Below are positions 1-10,740 of a stretch of DNA of 64,000 nucleotides, piece by piece. Both the position numbers and the translations under genes were made by a program. Position 1 is the first letter of the stretch. Every line of letters starts with the position of its first letter. The notes beneath the pieces are model-generated. The model worked only from the letters and a program-made list of their open reading frames with translations. It searched no databases and was not told where the DNA came from. The stretch comes from Marinobacter vinifirmus (GTDB lineage Bacteria > Pseudomonadota > Gammaproteobacteria > Pseudomonadales > Oleiphilaceae): NCBI RefSeq assembly GCF_002258215.1, contig NZ_NEFY01000010.1, positions 1-64,000 on the forward strand. The letters run 5' to 3'.

Positions 1-25
1 GAGTTATTGTCAAATCTGGTGTATG
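1..25 (+). repeat. IS256 left terminal inverted repeat
   Basis: It reads GAGTTATTGTCAAATCTGG and onwards. It pairs with 1360–1384 on the opposite strand, with mismatches at positions 8, 11, 13 and 14. Confidence 0.85.
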
Positions 26-29
26 AGCA

Positions 30-1283
30 TCAGGCGGCGTCTCTGCCGGATTGATCATCCACCCGTTCTCCATCCCGAAACTGAACGTTATTCACGACCA
101 GCTTCAGTTGGTTAAACCCCTTGATCCGCTTCCAGCGTTTCTGGGCGGATTGGAGCAATTTAAATACCATCGATAACGTAGTGTCGCGGTTGCCACAGGA
201 CCGGCTTCGCTTGGTCCTCAGCCTGACTGTGGCGAAGGTGGACTCAATGGGATTCGTGGTCCTCAAGTGAATCCAGTGCGCTGCCGGGAAATCGTAAAAG
301 GCCAGCAGTTCATCCCGGTCTTTTTCGAGGTTTTCCATGGCCTTCGGGTACTTGTCCCGGAATCGCCTTAACGTGCTGTCAAAGGCTTTGTGAGCGCCAT
401 CACGGGTCTCCGCCAGATAGATCTCATGCAGGTCTGACTTCACCTTCGGCTGTACGGACTTGGGCAGCTTGTCCAGCACGTTGGCAGTCTTGTGAACCCA
501 GCACCTCTGGTGCCGGGTATCCGGAAACACCTTGCTCAGCGCTTTCCAGAAGCCCAAAGCCCCGTCGCCTACGGCCAGCTTGGGCGCATTGTCCAGGCCA
601 CGTTCACGCAAGCCGGTGAGCAGCTCTCGCCAGCTGGCTTCGGACTCGCGGTGGCCATCTTCCACCGCGACCAGCTCCTTGTGGCCATGCTCTGTGACCC
701 CGATAATCACCAGCAGGCAAAGTCGATCATCCAGACGAACATTGCTGTAGACACCGTCTGCCCACCAGTAGACGTAGCGCTTCTGGCCCAGGTCACGGCG
801 ACGCCAATCCTCGTGCTCCTTCAGCCACCGTGCCTTGAGCCGTGACACCGTGTTGGCGGACAGGCCCTTGGCCTGCTCGCCGACCAAGGCACTCAGGGCC
901 TCCTGAAAATTGCCAGAGGAGACACCGCGCAGGTAGAGCCAGGGGATGAGTTCATCCAGACTCTGGGCCCGCTTCAAATACGGTGGCAGGAGCTGACTGT
1001 TGAAGCGAATGCCGGAGCCGCTGCGGTCCCGGACCTTGGGCACCTGAACGTCAACATCTCCAACGCCTGTCTGAATGGTTCGCTTTGGTAAATGACCGTT
1101 TCGGACTACCGCCTTGCGACCATCGGGTGTCAATACATCGGCATACTGATCCAGTAGCCCCTGAAGCTCAGACTCGACAGCCCGCGCAATCAGGTCACGG
1201 GCACCCTGTCGGATCAGATCGTGCAAGGGATCGTTCGTGGTCGCCTCTGGTTGTGAAAGAGCATGCAGGTTAGACTTGGACAT
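30..1283 (-). CDS. IS256-family (mutator type) transposase
   Basis: This 417-residue DDE transposase has the usual full length for IS256-family enzymes. Visible family marks are the YWWADGVYSNVR block with the first catalytic Asp, GDGALGFWKALS with the second Asp, the HQRCWVHKTANVLDKLP block, and TTNPIESTFATVRLRTKRS with the catalytic Glu near the C-terminus. It should catalyse copy-out transposition through a circular intermediate, as known for the family. The frame is intact with no internal stops, so the copy is probably active. The start codon lies at the foot of an imperfect hairpin (1282–1343) that could hide the ribosome site in read-through transcripts from pil. Confidence 0.93.
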   Translation of the reverse strand: MSKSNLHALSQPEATTNDPLHDLIRQGARDLIARAVESELQGLLDQYADVLTPDGRKAVVRNGHLPKRTIQTGVGDVDVQVPKVRDRSGSGIRFNSQLLPPYLKRAQSLDELIPWLYLRGVSSGNFQEALSALVGEQAKGLSANTVSRLKARWLKEHEDWRRRDLGQKRYVYWWADGVYSNVRLDDRLCLLVIIGVTEHGHKELVAVEDGHRESEASWRELLTGLRERGLDNAPKLAVGDGALGFWKALSKVFPDTRHQRCWVHKTANVLDKLPKSVQPKVKSDLHEIYLAETRDGAHKAFDSTLRRFRDKYPKAMENLEKDRDELLAFYDFPAAHWIHLRTTNPIESTFATVRLRTKRSRSCGNRDTTLSMVFKLLQSAQKRWKRIKGFNQLKLVVNNVQFRDGERVDDQSGRDAA

Positions 1284-1343
1284 GGCGTATCCATCCTCTG
1301 TTGGTTGTGATCTTGGTGGTGATCAACCAACAGGATACGCCAT
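1282..1343 (-). promoter_or_regulatory. Imperfect hairpin covering the IS256 transposase start
   Basis: ATGGCGTATCC at 1282–1292 is complementary to GGATACGCCAT at 1333–1343, and CTGTTGGTTG at 1298–1307 to CAACCAACAG at 1324–1333. In mRNA the start codon of the transposase falls in the outer stem. This would limit translation from transcripts entering from outside, a control known for other insertion sequences; its action here is inferred. Confidence 0.45.
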
Positions 1344-1359
1344 CCTTTCAGCCTGCTTC

Positions 1360-1384
1360 CATACACCAGAAATCACCATAACTC
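1360..1384 (-). repeat. IS256 right terminal inverted repeat
   Basis: Read inward on the minus strand it begins GAGTTATGGTGATTTCTGG. It marks the junction with pilQ; the pilQ frame picks up three foreign residues (ELW) and then a stop inside this repeat. Confidence 0.85.
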
Positions 1385-3100
1385 TACGTTGGTCGCACCG
1401 CTTGAGGTTGCTTCCTGGTAGGGAATCTCCTCACCGGACTTGATTGACGCAGTCTGGCGGTCCGCAGTCACAACCCGCGGCTGGGAAACCACCTCTGCAC
1501 GGCCATCGCTTTCGAGGGCTGACAGTTCCAGATCTACCAGGAAGTCATCACTGCCCCAGCCGATTGCGAAGGAGGATGCGCCGTCACCGGAGACGCCAAG
1601 ATCAACACCCAAGGCACCCGGGAAGGAAATGGTATTGCTACCACCGCTTGCTGCGTCACGAGCTTCCTGCAGGGTGCCCAGCGAGCCGCCGATGGTTACA
1701 ACATCATCACCGTCGACGTTGTAAGCCGCACCACCCCAGCGAACACCGATGTCTTCGGCCACACTGGTTTGGGCCCGAACAATACGCGCTTCGATAGAAA
1801 CCTGGCGCACGGGCACGTCCCAAGTCGTTACTAAGCGACGGATTTCTTCCAGCTTGTCAGCGGTTTCTCGAATGGTAATTGTGTTAGTACGCTTGTCAGA
1901 CGAAACAAAGCCTCTGGAAGAAATCAACTCCGCGTCTGCTCGAATAAGCTCAACGACTTCATCTGCCTTGGCGTAGTTCACCTGGATAATATCCAGACGA
2001 ACCGGGGCCAGCTCAGCGATCTGCTTGGTGGTTTCCAGCTCAAGTTTTTCACGGGCGGCAATTTCGTCTGCCGGCGCTACCAGAAGAACGTTGCCAATCT
2101 GGCGCTTGTCCAGGCCCTTGGTTTTAAGAATCAGATCCAGCGCCTGATCCCAGGGTACATTCTGCAAGCGCAGGGTAATGCTGCCACCCACAGTGTCACT
2201 GGCCACCAGGTTCAGGCCGGTGAAATCGGCAATCAGCTGAAGTACAGAGCGCACTTCAATATCCTGGAAGTTCAGGGACAGTTTCTCACCGGTGTACGGG
2301 AACTTCTCTTCACGGCGGATTTCTGCTTCTTCCTGGGAAAGCTCTTCAACACTGACCGTAAACTCCCGGCCAGACTGGTAGGCAATGTAGTCATAATCGC
2401 CTTCCGGACGGATTTCGATCACCGCATTGCCATCTTCAACAAAGGTATCGATTCGGGTTACCGGAGTGGCGAAGTCGGAAACATCCAGGCGACGGCGCAG
2501 GTTGGCAGGCACCTCCAGGTCCGGCATGGTCAGCCGGATACGGCCACCAAGCTCAGTCAGGTTTACAGCGGCCTTGGTGCTGCCGAGATCCACAATCACC
2601 CGGCCTTCACCGTCTTTGCCCCGGCGGAAATCCACATCTGCCAGCGCATTGGAAGATGAGGTTGAGGCAACTGGCGCTGACTGGGGCTGTGCCGAGCGGG
2701 AGCTCGCCACAGGCGCTGAACCGCCTCCACCAATGGTCATCACCAGCGAGTTATTGTTGCGAACCGTTTCATGAGGCACCAGCTCCACCAGGTTGAAGAT
2801 CAACCGGGTGCGGTCCTTGGTTTCCACGACCGTCAGGCTCTGGGCATTTCCGCTACCCAGCGGAATGCTGCGCTGATTGAGGCCGCTGGTGGTATCCGAC
2901 AGGTCTACGGCGATCCGTGCAGGACGCTCGATGGTATAACCCTTAGGTTCGGGCGGGGCACCATCGAACTTCATGGTCACCTCGAGGCCTTCCCCCGGCA
3001 GCGACGTAAACGATACGCCTTCCAGCGTGACCGCTCCGGCCAGGCTACTCCATAACCCGATGGCAATCACGCCGACACAGACATTGAGTTTTTTGAACAT
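1373..3100 (-). pseudogene. pilQ: PilQ type IV pilus secretin, truncated by IS256
   Basis: PilQ forms the outer-membrane secretin pore for type IV pili. The part present has a signal peptide (MFKKLNVCVGVIAIGLWSS), AMIN-type beta domains in the first half, a secretin/TonB N-terminal domain (around SLNFQDIEVRSVLQLIADF), an N1-type domain and the beginning of the secretin barrel (EARIVRAQTSVAEDIGVRWGG). Coding sequence stops being PilQ at 1385, after GATNV; three IS-encoded residues and a stop follow. The rest of the secretin domain is absent. I chose the start at 3100 because GAGG lies 6 bases upstream and the signal peptide starts there. An upstream in-frame ATG at 3175 overlaps the pilP stop and is the alternative. 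Loss of the barrel should abolish pilus extrusion. Confidence 0.9.
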
Positions 3101-3171
3101 CGCTAGCCTCGATCCCACAACTTTTTGTTCGTGCATGTTTCTGTCATTCATGTTTTTGCCGCTCCCCTGCC

Positions 3172-3720
3172 TCATCCTTCATCCAGGGACAGGGAGCGCG
3201 GGCGCTCGACCCAACCACCCCGGCCGTTCGGAACGATTTCCACCAGCTCGATCCGGGTGTCGCTCACGCCAACCACCCGGCCATAATTCTGGCCCATGTA
3301 GTTACCGGTGCGGACCCGGTGAATCCCACCTTCGTTGTCCCGTATTAACGCGAACAGGTTGCCATCCACGCCTTGCAGAGTACCGACCATTCCAAGTGAT
3401 TTAAGGTCAAAGTTCTCAAGTACTTCTTTCGGTCGATCGAGGTCCGGCTCTACGTCACTCACCGGTTCTTCATCGGCCATGGTCAGCTGTACATCGATGG
3501 GCGGCTCGAACGGCGCTCTCCGATCGGCTGCCGAATAACTGAATGCCTCGTAGGCCTTGAATTCCGGCAGGGGCTCAACGTGGCCCCGGGGCTTGGCCCG
3601 GGTATCCGCCATAAACTTGTCCAGATCAGAGAAACCGTTTCCCTGGGAACAAGCCGTCAGCAAAGAGGCCAGACACACACCCAGCCAGGCTTTTCCCGCA
3701 TGCTTTCCTGTCATGCTCAC
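3172..3720 (-). CDS. pilP: PilP type IV pilus inner-membrane lipoprotein
   Basis: This 182-residue protein has a lipobox LLTAC with acylation Cys24, so it is a lipoprotein. The C-terminal half (ENFDLKSLGMVGTLQ, then RTGNYMGQNYGRVVGV) is the conserved PilP beta domain that docks on the PilQ N-domains and links them to the PilN/PilO complex. It overlaps pilO by 4 bases (ATGA), showing translational coupling. With PilQ broken, its periplasmic partner is missing. Confidence 0.93.
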   Translation of the reverse strand: MSMTGKHAGKAWLGVCLASLLTACSQGNGFSDLDKFMADTRAKPRGHVEPLPEFKAYEAFSYSAADRRAPFEPPIDVQLTMADEEPVSDVEPDLDRPKEVLENFDLKSLGMVGTLQGVDGNLFALIRDNEGGIHRVRTGNYMGQNYGRVVGVSDTRIELVEIVPNGRGGWVERPRSLSLDEG

Positions 3721-4328
3721 TCTCCAGCCCGGTAGCGGTAGGTACGGGCAACAACCTGCATATCAAGCTGGTCACCCTCTCCGCTGATTGGTTTGATGGT
3801 TAAATCGTGCAATGTAACGATCCGCGGCAGGCTGGCCACACTGCTGACGAAAGAGGCAAGCTCGTGGTAGGCGCCCGAAACCCGGATGTTAATCGGCAGC
3901 TCCGAGTAGAAGTCCCGGCGCTGTTCCGGCTGCAGCTTCACTTCCTGCAGCGCCAGGCCATTACCCAACGCCGTATTGGTGATGTCCTCAAGCAGGCCCG
4001 GAACTTCCGTTTCACTGGGTAGCTGACGCACCAGCGCTCCGAAGGTTTCCTCCATCTCGGCCATCTGGGCCTTGAACACGTCCAGGTTCGCCACCTGATA
4101 GGCTTTTTGCTCGTACTGCTGCTTGAGCTCCTGCTCCTGCTTTTCGACGCGGTCAAGCTGGGCATACTGATCCTTGATAAAGAACCAGTAGCCACCACCA
4201 AGAATCAGGCCGAAGACTATCAGCGCAACAATCGCCTTGACCGGCGCAGGCCAGATACCCGCGTTATTGATATCAAGGTCATTGATATCGAATTCATTCA
4301 GGCTTTTAAGTGAGTCCGCGAGGCTCAT
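3717..4328 (-). CDS. pilO: PilO type IV pilus alignment protein
   Basis: The 203-residue protein has a short cytoplasmic N-terminus, one membrane helix (about residues 28–50, AIVALIVFGLILGGGYWFF), a coiled coil rich in Glu/Gln/Lys (about 55–95) and a ferredoxin-like C-terminal domain (YSELPINIRVSGAYHELA). This is the usual PilO plan: it heterodimerises with PilN and binds PilP. The start codon overlaps the pilN stop by one base, and the 3' end overlaps pilP. Confidence 0.93.
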   Translation of the reverse strand: MSLADSLKSLNEFDINDLDINNAGIWPAPVKAIVALIVFGLILGGGYWFFIKDQYAQLDRVEKQEQELKQQYEQKAYQVANLDVFKAQMAEMEETFGALVRQLPSETEVPGLLEDITNTALGNGLALQEVKLQPEQRRDFYSELPINIRVSGAYHELASFVSSVASLPRIVTLHDLTIKPISGEGDQLDMQVVARTYRYRAGE

Positions 4329-4890
4329 TATTTATCCTCCCCTTCGGGCTCTGGAGTTTTTTGCTGCACAGAGAGGTTGAACTGGCTGTATCCGGCACGG
4401 CGATCGTCTGCCACAGCCACGTTGGACAGGTTCGGACTGGTAAACCAGTCAGACTCGTCAAAGCGGCGCATCAGGTTCGAAATGCGACTGTTGGACTCGG
4501 CCATGCCAACGATATCGATCCGATCCCCCGACCGCTTCAGGTCCGTAAAGAACAGGCCATCGGGCAACGTGCGCACCAGCTCGTCAAATACCCGGACAAT
4601 AACAGGGCGCTTGCCCTGCAGATCCTGGATGACCTGCATACGAGCCAGCAGCTCGTCGCGTTGCCGCTTGAGGTTTTCAATCTCTTTGATCTGCTTATCC
4701 AGTTCCTTACCGGCAGTTTCGATGTAGGCATTACGGGACTGCTGGTAGGCAATCCGGTTATCCATGTCGCTCTTCCAGAGGAATGCCAGGCCTGCGGCGA
4801 TAATCGCTGCGCCCAGAATCATCACCACGAACTGTTTCTGTTTTTCAGCCCGCAGTTCTTCCCGCCAGGGCCTGAGGTTAATTTTTGCCA

Positions 4891-4891
<1 letters not shown>
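4328..4891 (-). CDS. pilN: PilN type IV pilus assembly protein
   Basis: This 187-residue protein begins MAKINLRPWREELR. The INLRPWR block is the classic PilN N-terminal motif that binds PilM. A membrane helix follows (about residues 20–40), then a coiled coil and a periplasmic domain with GLFFTDLKRSGDRIDIVG. It couples the cytoplasmic PilM ring to PilO/PilP. Its start shares a base with the pilM stop (TGATG). Confidence 0.94.
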
Positions 4892-5964
<1,073 letters not shown>

Positions 5965-6193
5965 CTATACCTGGTTGAATACACCCGGCTGTGCAACCCT
6001 GGAGCTCCTGAGTTCCGGTAGCTGTCCCAGAATTGCGCTATCTGTTTTTTATGTAAGAGAATTTCTTTTTTTTTGCGTCTACAATGCACTCTCTTATTTA
6101 TTCAGGAGCGATTGCAGGTTGGAAAGGCCACCCAAGCCTTCCTAAAGCAATTTCTCAAATAATAGACCTATATCCAACTGTTGTCAGAAAAAA

Positions 6194-8725
6194 ATGTCTA
6201 ATCTGCTGCGTACATCTCGTGTTTTAGCCTGGTTCATTCTCACCGGCCTGAGTGTCGCTGTTATTGTTGCCTCCAGCTTCTACCTTTACCTTCGCCCCAA
6301 CCTGCCGGATGTTGACCAGCTGCTGGACGTAAAGCTGCAGACGCCGCTGAGGGTGTATAGCAAAGACAACAGATTAATAGCAGAATTCGGCGAAAAGAGA
6401 AGGGCACCGGTCACAATAGAACAGATCCCTACAATTCAGTTACAAGCCTTTATGGCCGCTGAAGACTCCCGCTTTTACGACCACTTCGGGGTAGACATCA
6501 AAGGCCTGGTGCGGGCTGCCATCGAACTGATCTCCACCGGCGAAATCCAGTCTGGCGGAAGCACCATCACCATGCAGGTTGCAAAAAATTACTTTTTGTC
6601 ACGGGACCGCACCTTCATCCGCAAGTTCAACGAGATACTGCTGGCACTTCAGATTGAACGTGAACTGAACAAAGAACAGATCTTCGAGCTGTACCTGAAC
6701 AAGATTTATCTGGGTAACCGGGCCTATGGTATCGCAGCGGCAGCGCAGGTGTATTACGACAAACCGGTTAACGAACTCTCGCTTGCCCAGATGGCCATGC
6801 TGGCAGGCCTGCCCAAGGCACCTTCTGCCTATAACCCGCTAGCAAACCCAGAGCGGGCGTTGATTCGCCGGGACTGGATTCTTGGCCGGATGAAAGATCT
6901 GGGATACATCAGCGAAGAAGCCTGGGCCCTTGCCAAAGACGCACCTATTACAGCCAGCTACAACACCAGGGAAACCGAAGTTAACGCCGACTACCTGGCC
7001 GAGATGGCCCGCGCCGAAATGGTTCGCAGATTTGGTGAGGAAACCTACACCGACGGCTACAGCGTAACCCTCACCGTGGATAGTGAGAAGCAGCAGGCTG
7101 CCACCGAAGCCCTGCAGGCGGGCCTGGAAGACTATGACCGCCGCCACGGGTTCCGTGGCGCGATCGGCCAGATTGATGTGAGCGACCTGTCAGGCGACGA
7201 AATTTCCCGACAACTGCTCAACTATCCGCAAGTGGAGTCACTGGTGCCCGCCGTGGTTACCCGCATCGACGATGAGGCCGGTGAAGTGCATGCCCAGCTG
7301 CGAAGACTGGGCACCGGTATCATAGGCTTCGACACCATGACCTGGGCCAAGCGGTACCGCACCGAAAACCTGACCGGCCCGGAACCGAAAAAGCCGTCAG
7401 ACGTGGTGAGCGTCGGTGACGTGATTTACACGAAGATCCTGGAGCTGCCGCAGGTCACCGAACTGCCAGAGGCCAATGACGATCAGCCGGATCCCGAAGA
7501 CGCGGGTGCCGGCACCCTGAAAGCGGCCCTTGCCCAGGCACCAAAAGTGGAAGGCGCCCTGATCTCACTGACCGCAAAAACCGGTGCCATCGAAGCCCTG
7601 GCCGGCGGCTACAGCTTCAGCCAGAGCAAATACAACCGTGCCACCCAGGCCCAGCGCCAGCCGGGCTCTACGTTCAAGCCGTTCCTGTACCTGGCGGCCC
7701 TGGAAAACGGCCGCACACCGGCCACCCTTTATAATGACGCGCCGATTGTTTTCGATGACTCGGAACTGGAAGACACCTGGCGCCCCCAGAATTCATCAGG
7801 GCAATTCTACGGCCCCACCACCTTGCGTGAGGGCCTCTATCGCTCACGGAACCTGGTATCTATTCGCCTGCTTCGGGACCTGGGCATTCAGACGACCCTG
7901 GATTACCTGCGCCAGCTGAAGGTACCGACCAACAACATGCCATCCAACCTGTCACTGTCTCTGGGCAGTGGCTTGCTGACTCCGATGGAACTGGCCAGGG
8001 CCTTCGCGGTTATCGCCAACGGGGGCTACGATGTACAACCGTACCTGATCGAACGCATCGAGGAATCTGACGGCACCGTGGTATACGAAGCACCGGAAAC
8101 CATACTGTGCGACAGTAACTGCGATCAGCTGGCGGAAAACGAGAACGCCACAGACATCCAGACCGACGAGCTTCCCGATACCGAAGGCATGGCACTGCCC
8201 GCCTCTGCAGACGAACCCGAAGGGCCACGGGTAATGCGCCGGCTGGCCGATGAGCGGTCCGTGTACATCCTGCATTCGATCATGCAGGACGTCATCCGCC
8301 GGGGTACCGGTCGCCGCGCACTGGCCCTTGAGCGCAGTGACCTGGCGGGCAAAACCGGTACAACCAACGAGCAGAAAGACACCTGGTTTGCCGGCTTCAA
8401 CCACGACATGGCAACAACCGTATGGGTCGGCTTTGATCAGCCAGCCCCGCTTGGTCGCGCCGAATATGGTGCCAGCACCGCCCTGCCGGTGTGGCTGGAT
8501 TACATGAAAGTCGCGCTGAAGGATGCGCCTGCCGCCACTATGGACCGGCCAAACGGCCTTGCCAGCATCCGCATTAATCCGCAGACCGGTGAGCGGGCAC
8601 GGCCGGGAGAAGACGGAGTGTTCGAGCTGTTCAAGGAAGAAGACGTGCCGGCCCCGCTTTCTGCAGACGACAACGGCTCCGGACTGAACGGAGAATCTGA
8701 AGGCTTGTCACGGCAGATTTTCTAA
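6194..8725 (+). CDS. ponA: Penicillin-binding protein 1A, bifunctional peptidoglycan synthase
   Basis: The 843-residue class A PBP polymerises lipid II and cross-links the stem peptides. It has an N-terminal membrane helix (about residues 10–32), then a GT51 glycosyltransferase with the EDSRFYDH motif (catalytic Glu90) and GGSTITMQVAKN. An OB-like insert (about 300–440) is typical of the 1A subclass. The transpeptidase has STFK with nucleophile Ser492, SRN in the YRSRNLVSIRL block, and KTGTT with Lys720. All catalytic motifs are present. It is followed by a strong bidirectional terminator. Confidence 0.95.
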   Translation: MSNLLRTSRVLAWFILTGLSVAVIVASSFYLYLRPNLPDVDQLLDVKLQTPLRVYSKDNRLIAEFGEKRRAPVTIEQIPTIQLQAFMAAEDSRFYDHFGVDIKGLVRAAIELISTGEIQSGGSTITMQVAKNYFLSRDRTFIRKFNEILLALQIERELNKEQIFELYLNKIYLGNRAYGIAAAAQVYYDKPVNELSLAQMAMLAGLPKAPSAYNPLANPERALIRRDWILGRMKDLGYISEEAWALAKDAPITASYNTRETEVNADYLAEMARAEMVRRFGEETYTDGYSVTLTVDSEKQQAATEALQAGLEDYDRRHGFRGAIGQIDVSDLSGDEISRQLLNYPQVESLVPAVVTRIDDEAGEVHAQLRRLGTGIIGFDTMTWAKRYRTENLTGPEPKKPSDVVSVGDVIYTKILELPQVTELPEANDDQPDPEDAGAGTLKAALAQAPKVEGALISLTAKTGAIEALAGGYSFSQSKYNRATQAQRQPGSTFKPFLYLAALENGRTPATLYNDAPIVFDDSELEDTWRPQNSSGQFYGPTTLREGLYRSRNLVSIRLLRDLGIQTTLDYLRQLKVPTNNMPSNLSLSLGSGLLTPMELARAFAVIANGGYDVQPYLIERIEESDGTVVYEAPETILCDSNCDQLAENENATDIQTDELPDTEGMALPASADEPEGPRVMRRLADERSVYILHSIMQDVIRRGTGRRALALERSDLAGKTGTTNEQKDTWFAGFNHDMATTVWVGFDQPAPLGRAEYGASTALPVWLDYMKVALKDAPAATMDRPNGLASIRINPQTGERARPGEDGVFELFKEEDVPAPLSADDNGSGLNGESEGLSRQIF

Positions 8726-8749
8726 CCGAAAAGCGAAGATACAGACACA

Positions 8750-8781
8750 AAAAAACCGGCGGGATCTCCGCCGGTTTTTTT
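8750..8781. terminator. Bidirectional intrinsic terminator between ponA and the malic enzyme gene
   Basis: A 7-bp GC stem (CCGGCGG 8756–8762 with CCGCCGG 8768–8774) is flanked by an A-run on the left and a T-run on the right. It can stop transcription of ponA (plus) and the malic enzyme gene (minus), which converge here. Confidence 0.85.
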
Positions 8782-8803
8782 ATGAAGCCAGACTACATCG
8801 CAA

Positions 8804-10069
8804 TCAGATGATGTCGTCCATGGACTTCAGCGGGTAGTGGGCCGGGTAAGGCAGACCAGCTACACCGGAGTCTACCGCAGCACGGGCCACAGCAGCAGGA
8901 ACCACTTCCAGCAGACGAACATCCATCGGCTTGGGAATGATGTATTCCTTGCCAAACTCCAGGCTATCTACACCGTAAGCGGCACAGATTTCCTGGGGTA
9001 CCGGCTCCTTGGCCAGCTCACGGATGGCGTGAACAGCGGCCACTTTCATTTCCTCGTTGATGGCGGTTGCACGAACGTCCAGCGCGCCACGGAAAATGAA
9101 CGGGAAGCCCAGTACGTTGTTTACCTGGTTCGGATAGTCAGAGCGACCGGTCGCCATGATCAGGTCATCACGGGTAGCCATGGCCACTGCCGGGCTGATT
9201 TCCGGATCCGGGTTGGAGCAGGCAAACACGATCGGGTTCGGAGCCATCTTGGCCAGCTGCTCGGCACCCAACAGGTCCGGGCCGGAGAGACCCAGGAATA
9301 CATCAGCACCGTCGATAGCGTCGTCCAGGGTGCGCTTGTCCGTCTCGTTCGCGAACATCGCCTTATACTGGTTCAGATCGTCACGACCAGAGTGGATCAC
9401 ACCCTTACGGTCGAGCATGTAGATGTTTTCAGAGCGGATACCGCAGCTGACCAACAGCTTCATACAGGCGATTGCGGCCGCACCGGCGCCCAGACAAACC
9501 ACCTTGGCTTCTTCGATTTTCTTGCCCTGCAGCTCAAGGGCATTGATCATGCCGGCTGCAGTTACGATGGCAGTACCGTGCTGGTCATCGTGGAAGATGG
9601 GCACATTGCACTTTTCGATCAGAGCGCGCTCGATCTCGAAGCACTCGGGTGCCTTGATGTCTTCCAGGTTGATGCCGCCGAAGGTATCTGCGATACGCTC
9701 AACAGTTTCAATAAACGCTTGCGGGCTTTCGGAATTGACTTCGATATCGAATACGTCGATTCCGGCAAAGCGCTTGAACAGTACGCCCTTGCCTTCCATT
9801 ACCGGCTTGCTCGCCAGGGGGCCGAGATTACCCAGACCCAGGATGGCAGTACCGTCAGAAATAACGGCTACCAGGTTACCCTTGGCTGTGTATTTGTATG
9901 CATTCTCGGGGTCCTTCGCGATCTCGCGGACCGGTTCGGCAACCCCGGGGCTGTACGCCAGGGAAAGATCGCGGGCAGTTTCGGTTGGCTTGGTGATTTC
10001 AACACTCAGCTTACCCGGCCGCGGTTTGGCGTGATATTCAAGGGCTGCTTCTTTCAGATCTTGAGACAT
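8804..10069 (-). CDS. Malic enzyme (NAD(P)-dependent malate decarboxylation), short form
   Basis: It converts malate to pyruvate and CO2 with reduction of NAD(P). The catalytic domain holds the SLAYSPGVAEPV block with the catalytic Tyr, and the metal and malate motifs FDIEVNSES and IFHDDQHGTA. The nucleotide fold is VVCLGAGAAAIACMKLL. At about 421 residues it lacks the phosphotransacetylase-like C-terminal half of long MaeB enzymes, so allosteric control may differ. I chose the ATG at 10069, beginning MSQDLKEAALEYHAKPRPG, because the family starts there; a GTG 21 bases upstream is possible. Cofactor preference cannot be read with certainty. Confidence 0.9.
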   Translation of the reverse strand: MSQDLKEAALEYHAKPRPGKLSVEITKPTETARDLSLAYSPGVAEPVREIAKDPENAYKYTAKGNLVAVISDGTAILGLGNLGPLASKPVMEGKGVLFKRFAGIDVFDIEVNSESPQAFIETVERIADTFGGINLEDIKAPECFEIERALIEKCNVPIFHDDQHGTAIVTAAGMINALELQGKKIEEAKVVCLGAGAAAIACMKLLVSCGIRSENIYMLDRKGVIHSGRDDLNQYKAMFANETDKRTLDDAIDGADVFLGLSGPDLLGAEQLAKMAPNPIVFACSNPDPEISPAVAMATRDDLIMATGRSDYPNQVNNVLGFPFIFRGALDVRATAINEEMKVAAVHAIRELAKEPVPQEICAAYGVDSLEFGKEYIIPKPMDVRLLEVVPAAVARAAVDSGVAGLPYPAHYPLKSMDDII

Positions 10070-10240
10070 TGCCACTGTTCCGTTTGTCACGTTTAAAGGT
10101 AAATACCGCCGGACCTAGCCAGCGGAGCGCGCCATTATGGCGCGCCCGACCCGAAACGACAAGCCGAAATCGAACATTTTACAATCAGTCAATAGGGCAT
10201 TTTGCGTATGCAGCAGCAAAGGGGCCTGATCTGCAGGCAC

Positions 10241-10267
10241 AAAAAAAGCGCCCGAAGGCGCTTTTTT
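10241..10267 (-). terminator. rpmE intrinsic terminator
   Basis: The hairpin AGCGCC (10247–10252) / GGCGCT (10257–10262) has a four-base loop. On the minus strand it is followed by seven T. It lies 18 bases past the rpmE stop. Confidence 0.85.
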
Positions 10268-10284
10268 CAGCATTGCGGCAATGA

Positions 10285-10506
10285 TCAGTCTTTCTTGCCG
10301 CCGATCCGGCTGCCGAAACGCTTCTGGAAGCGATCGATACGACCACCGGTATCCATAACCTTCTGCTTGCCAGTGTAGAACGGGTGGCACTGGGAGCAAA
10401 CGTCCAGCTGCAGGTCGTGACCAACAGTAGAACGGGTCTTGATCACGTTACCGCAGGAACAGGTAGCGGTGATATCTTCGTACTTCGGGTGAATACCTTC
10501 TTTCAT
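10285..10506 (-). CDS. rpmE: 50S ribosomal protein L31
   Basis: The 73-residue protein is a zinc-bearing (C+) L31: [18 protein letters not shown], then [14 protein letters not shown], giving C16, C18 and a later CxxC. The paralogous zinc-free form used in zinc starvation lacks these Cys. It is monocistronic between its own leader and terminator, next to priA as in Pseudomonas. Confidence 0.96.
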   Translation of the reverse strand: MKEGIHPKYEDITATCSCGNVIKTRSTVGHDLQLDVCSQCHPFYTGKQKVMDTGGRIDRFQKRFGSRIGGKKD

Positions 10507-10740
10507 GGCGAACCTCTTTCGGTCATGCCGCTACCTGATCACCCGCCGTAAAGGGCGGATTTAGCCAGGCACCGCATGTTTGAATCAATTGAAAAGACCG
10601 TGCACAATCAAGCCCGGCCAGAAACAGACCGCAAATCTTACTGACAAACCCGACCACAGGCAAGTATCTTGGCCATCCGGAACAGTCCGGATACCATGCA
10701 ACCAGCCTACTTTTGCCCGCTTTCAGGATACGCAGTTACC

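Larger units (their letters stand above)
1..1384 (-). mobile_element. IS256-family insertion sequence inserted in pilQ
   Basis: The element is bounded by imperfect 25-bp terminal inverted repeats at 1–25 and 1360–1384, identical at 21 of 25 positions and both starting GAGTTAT when read inward. It carries one transposase gene on the minus strand. Its right end joins pilQ coding sequence directly at 1384/1385. IS256 elements normally duplicate 8–9 bp of target; the candidate copy here is TACGTTGG at 1385–1392, but the partner copy lies outside the window. The window begins exactly at the outer base of the left repeat, so the left flank cannot be checked. Confidence 0.88.
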
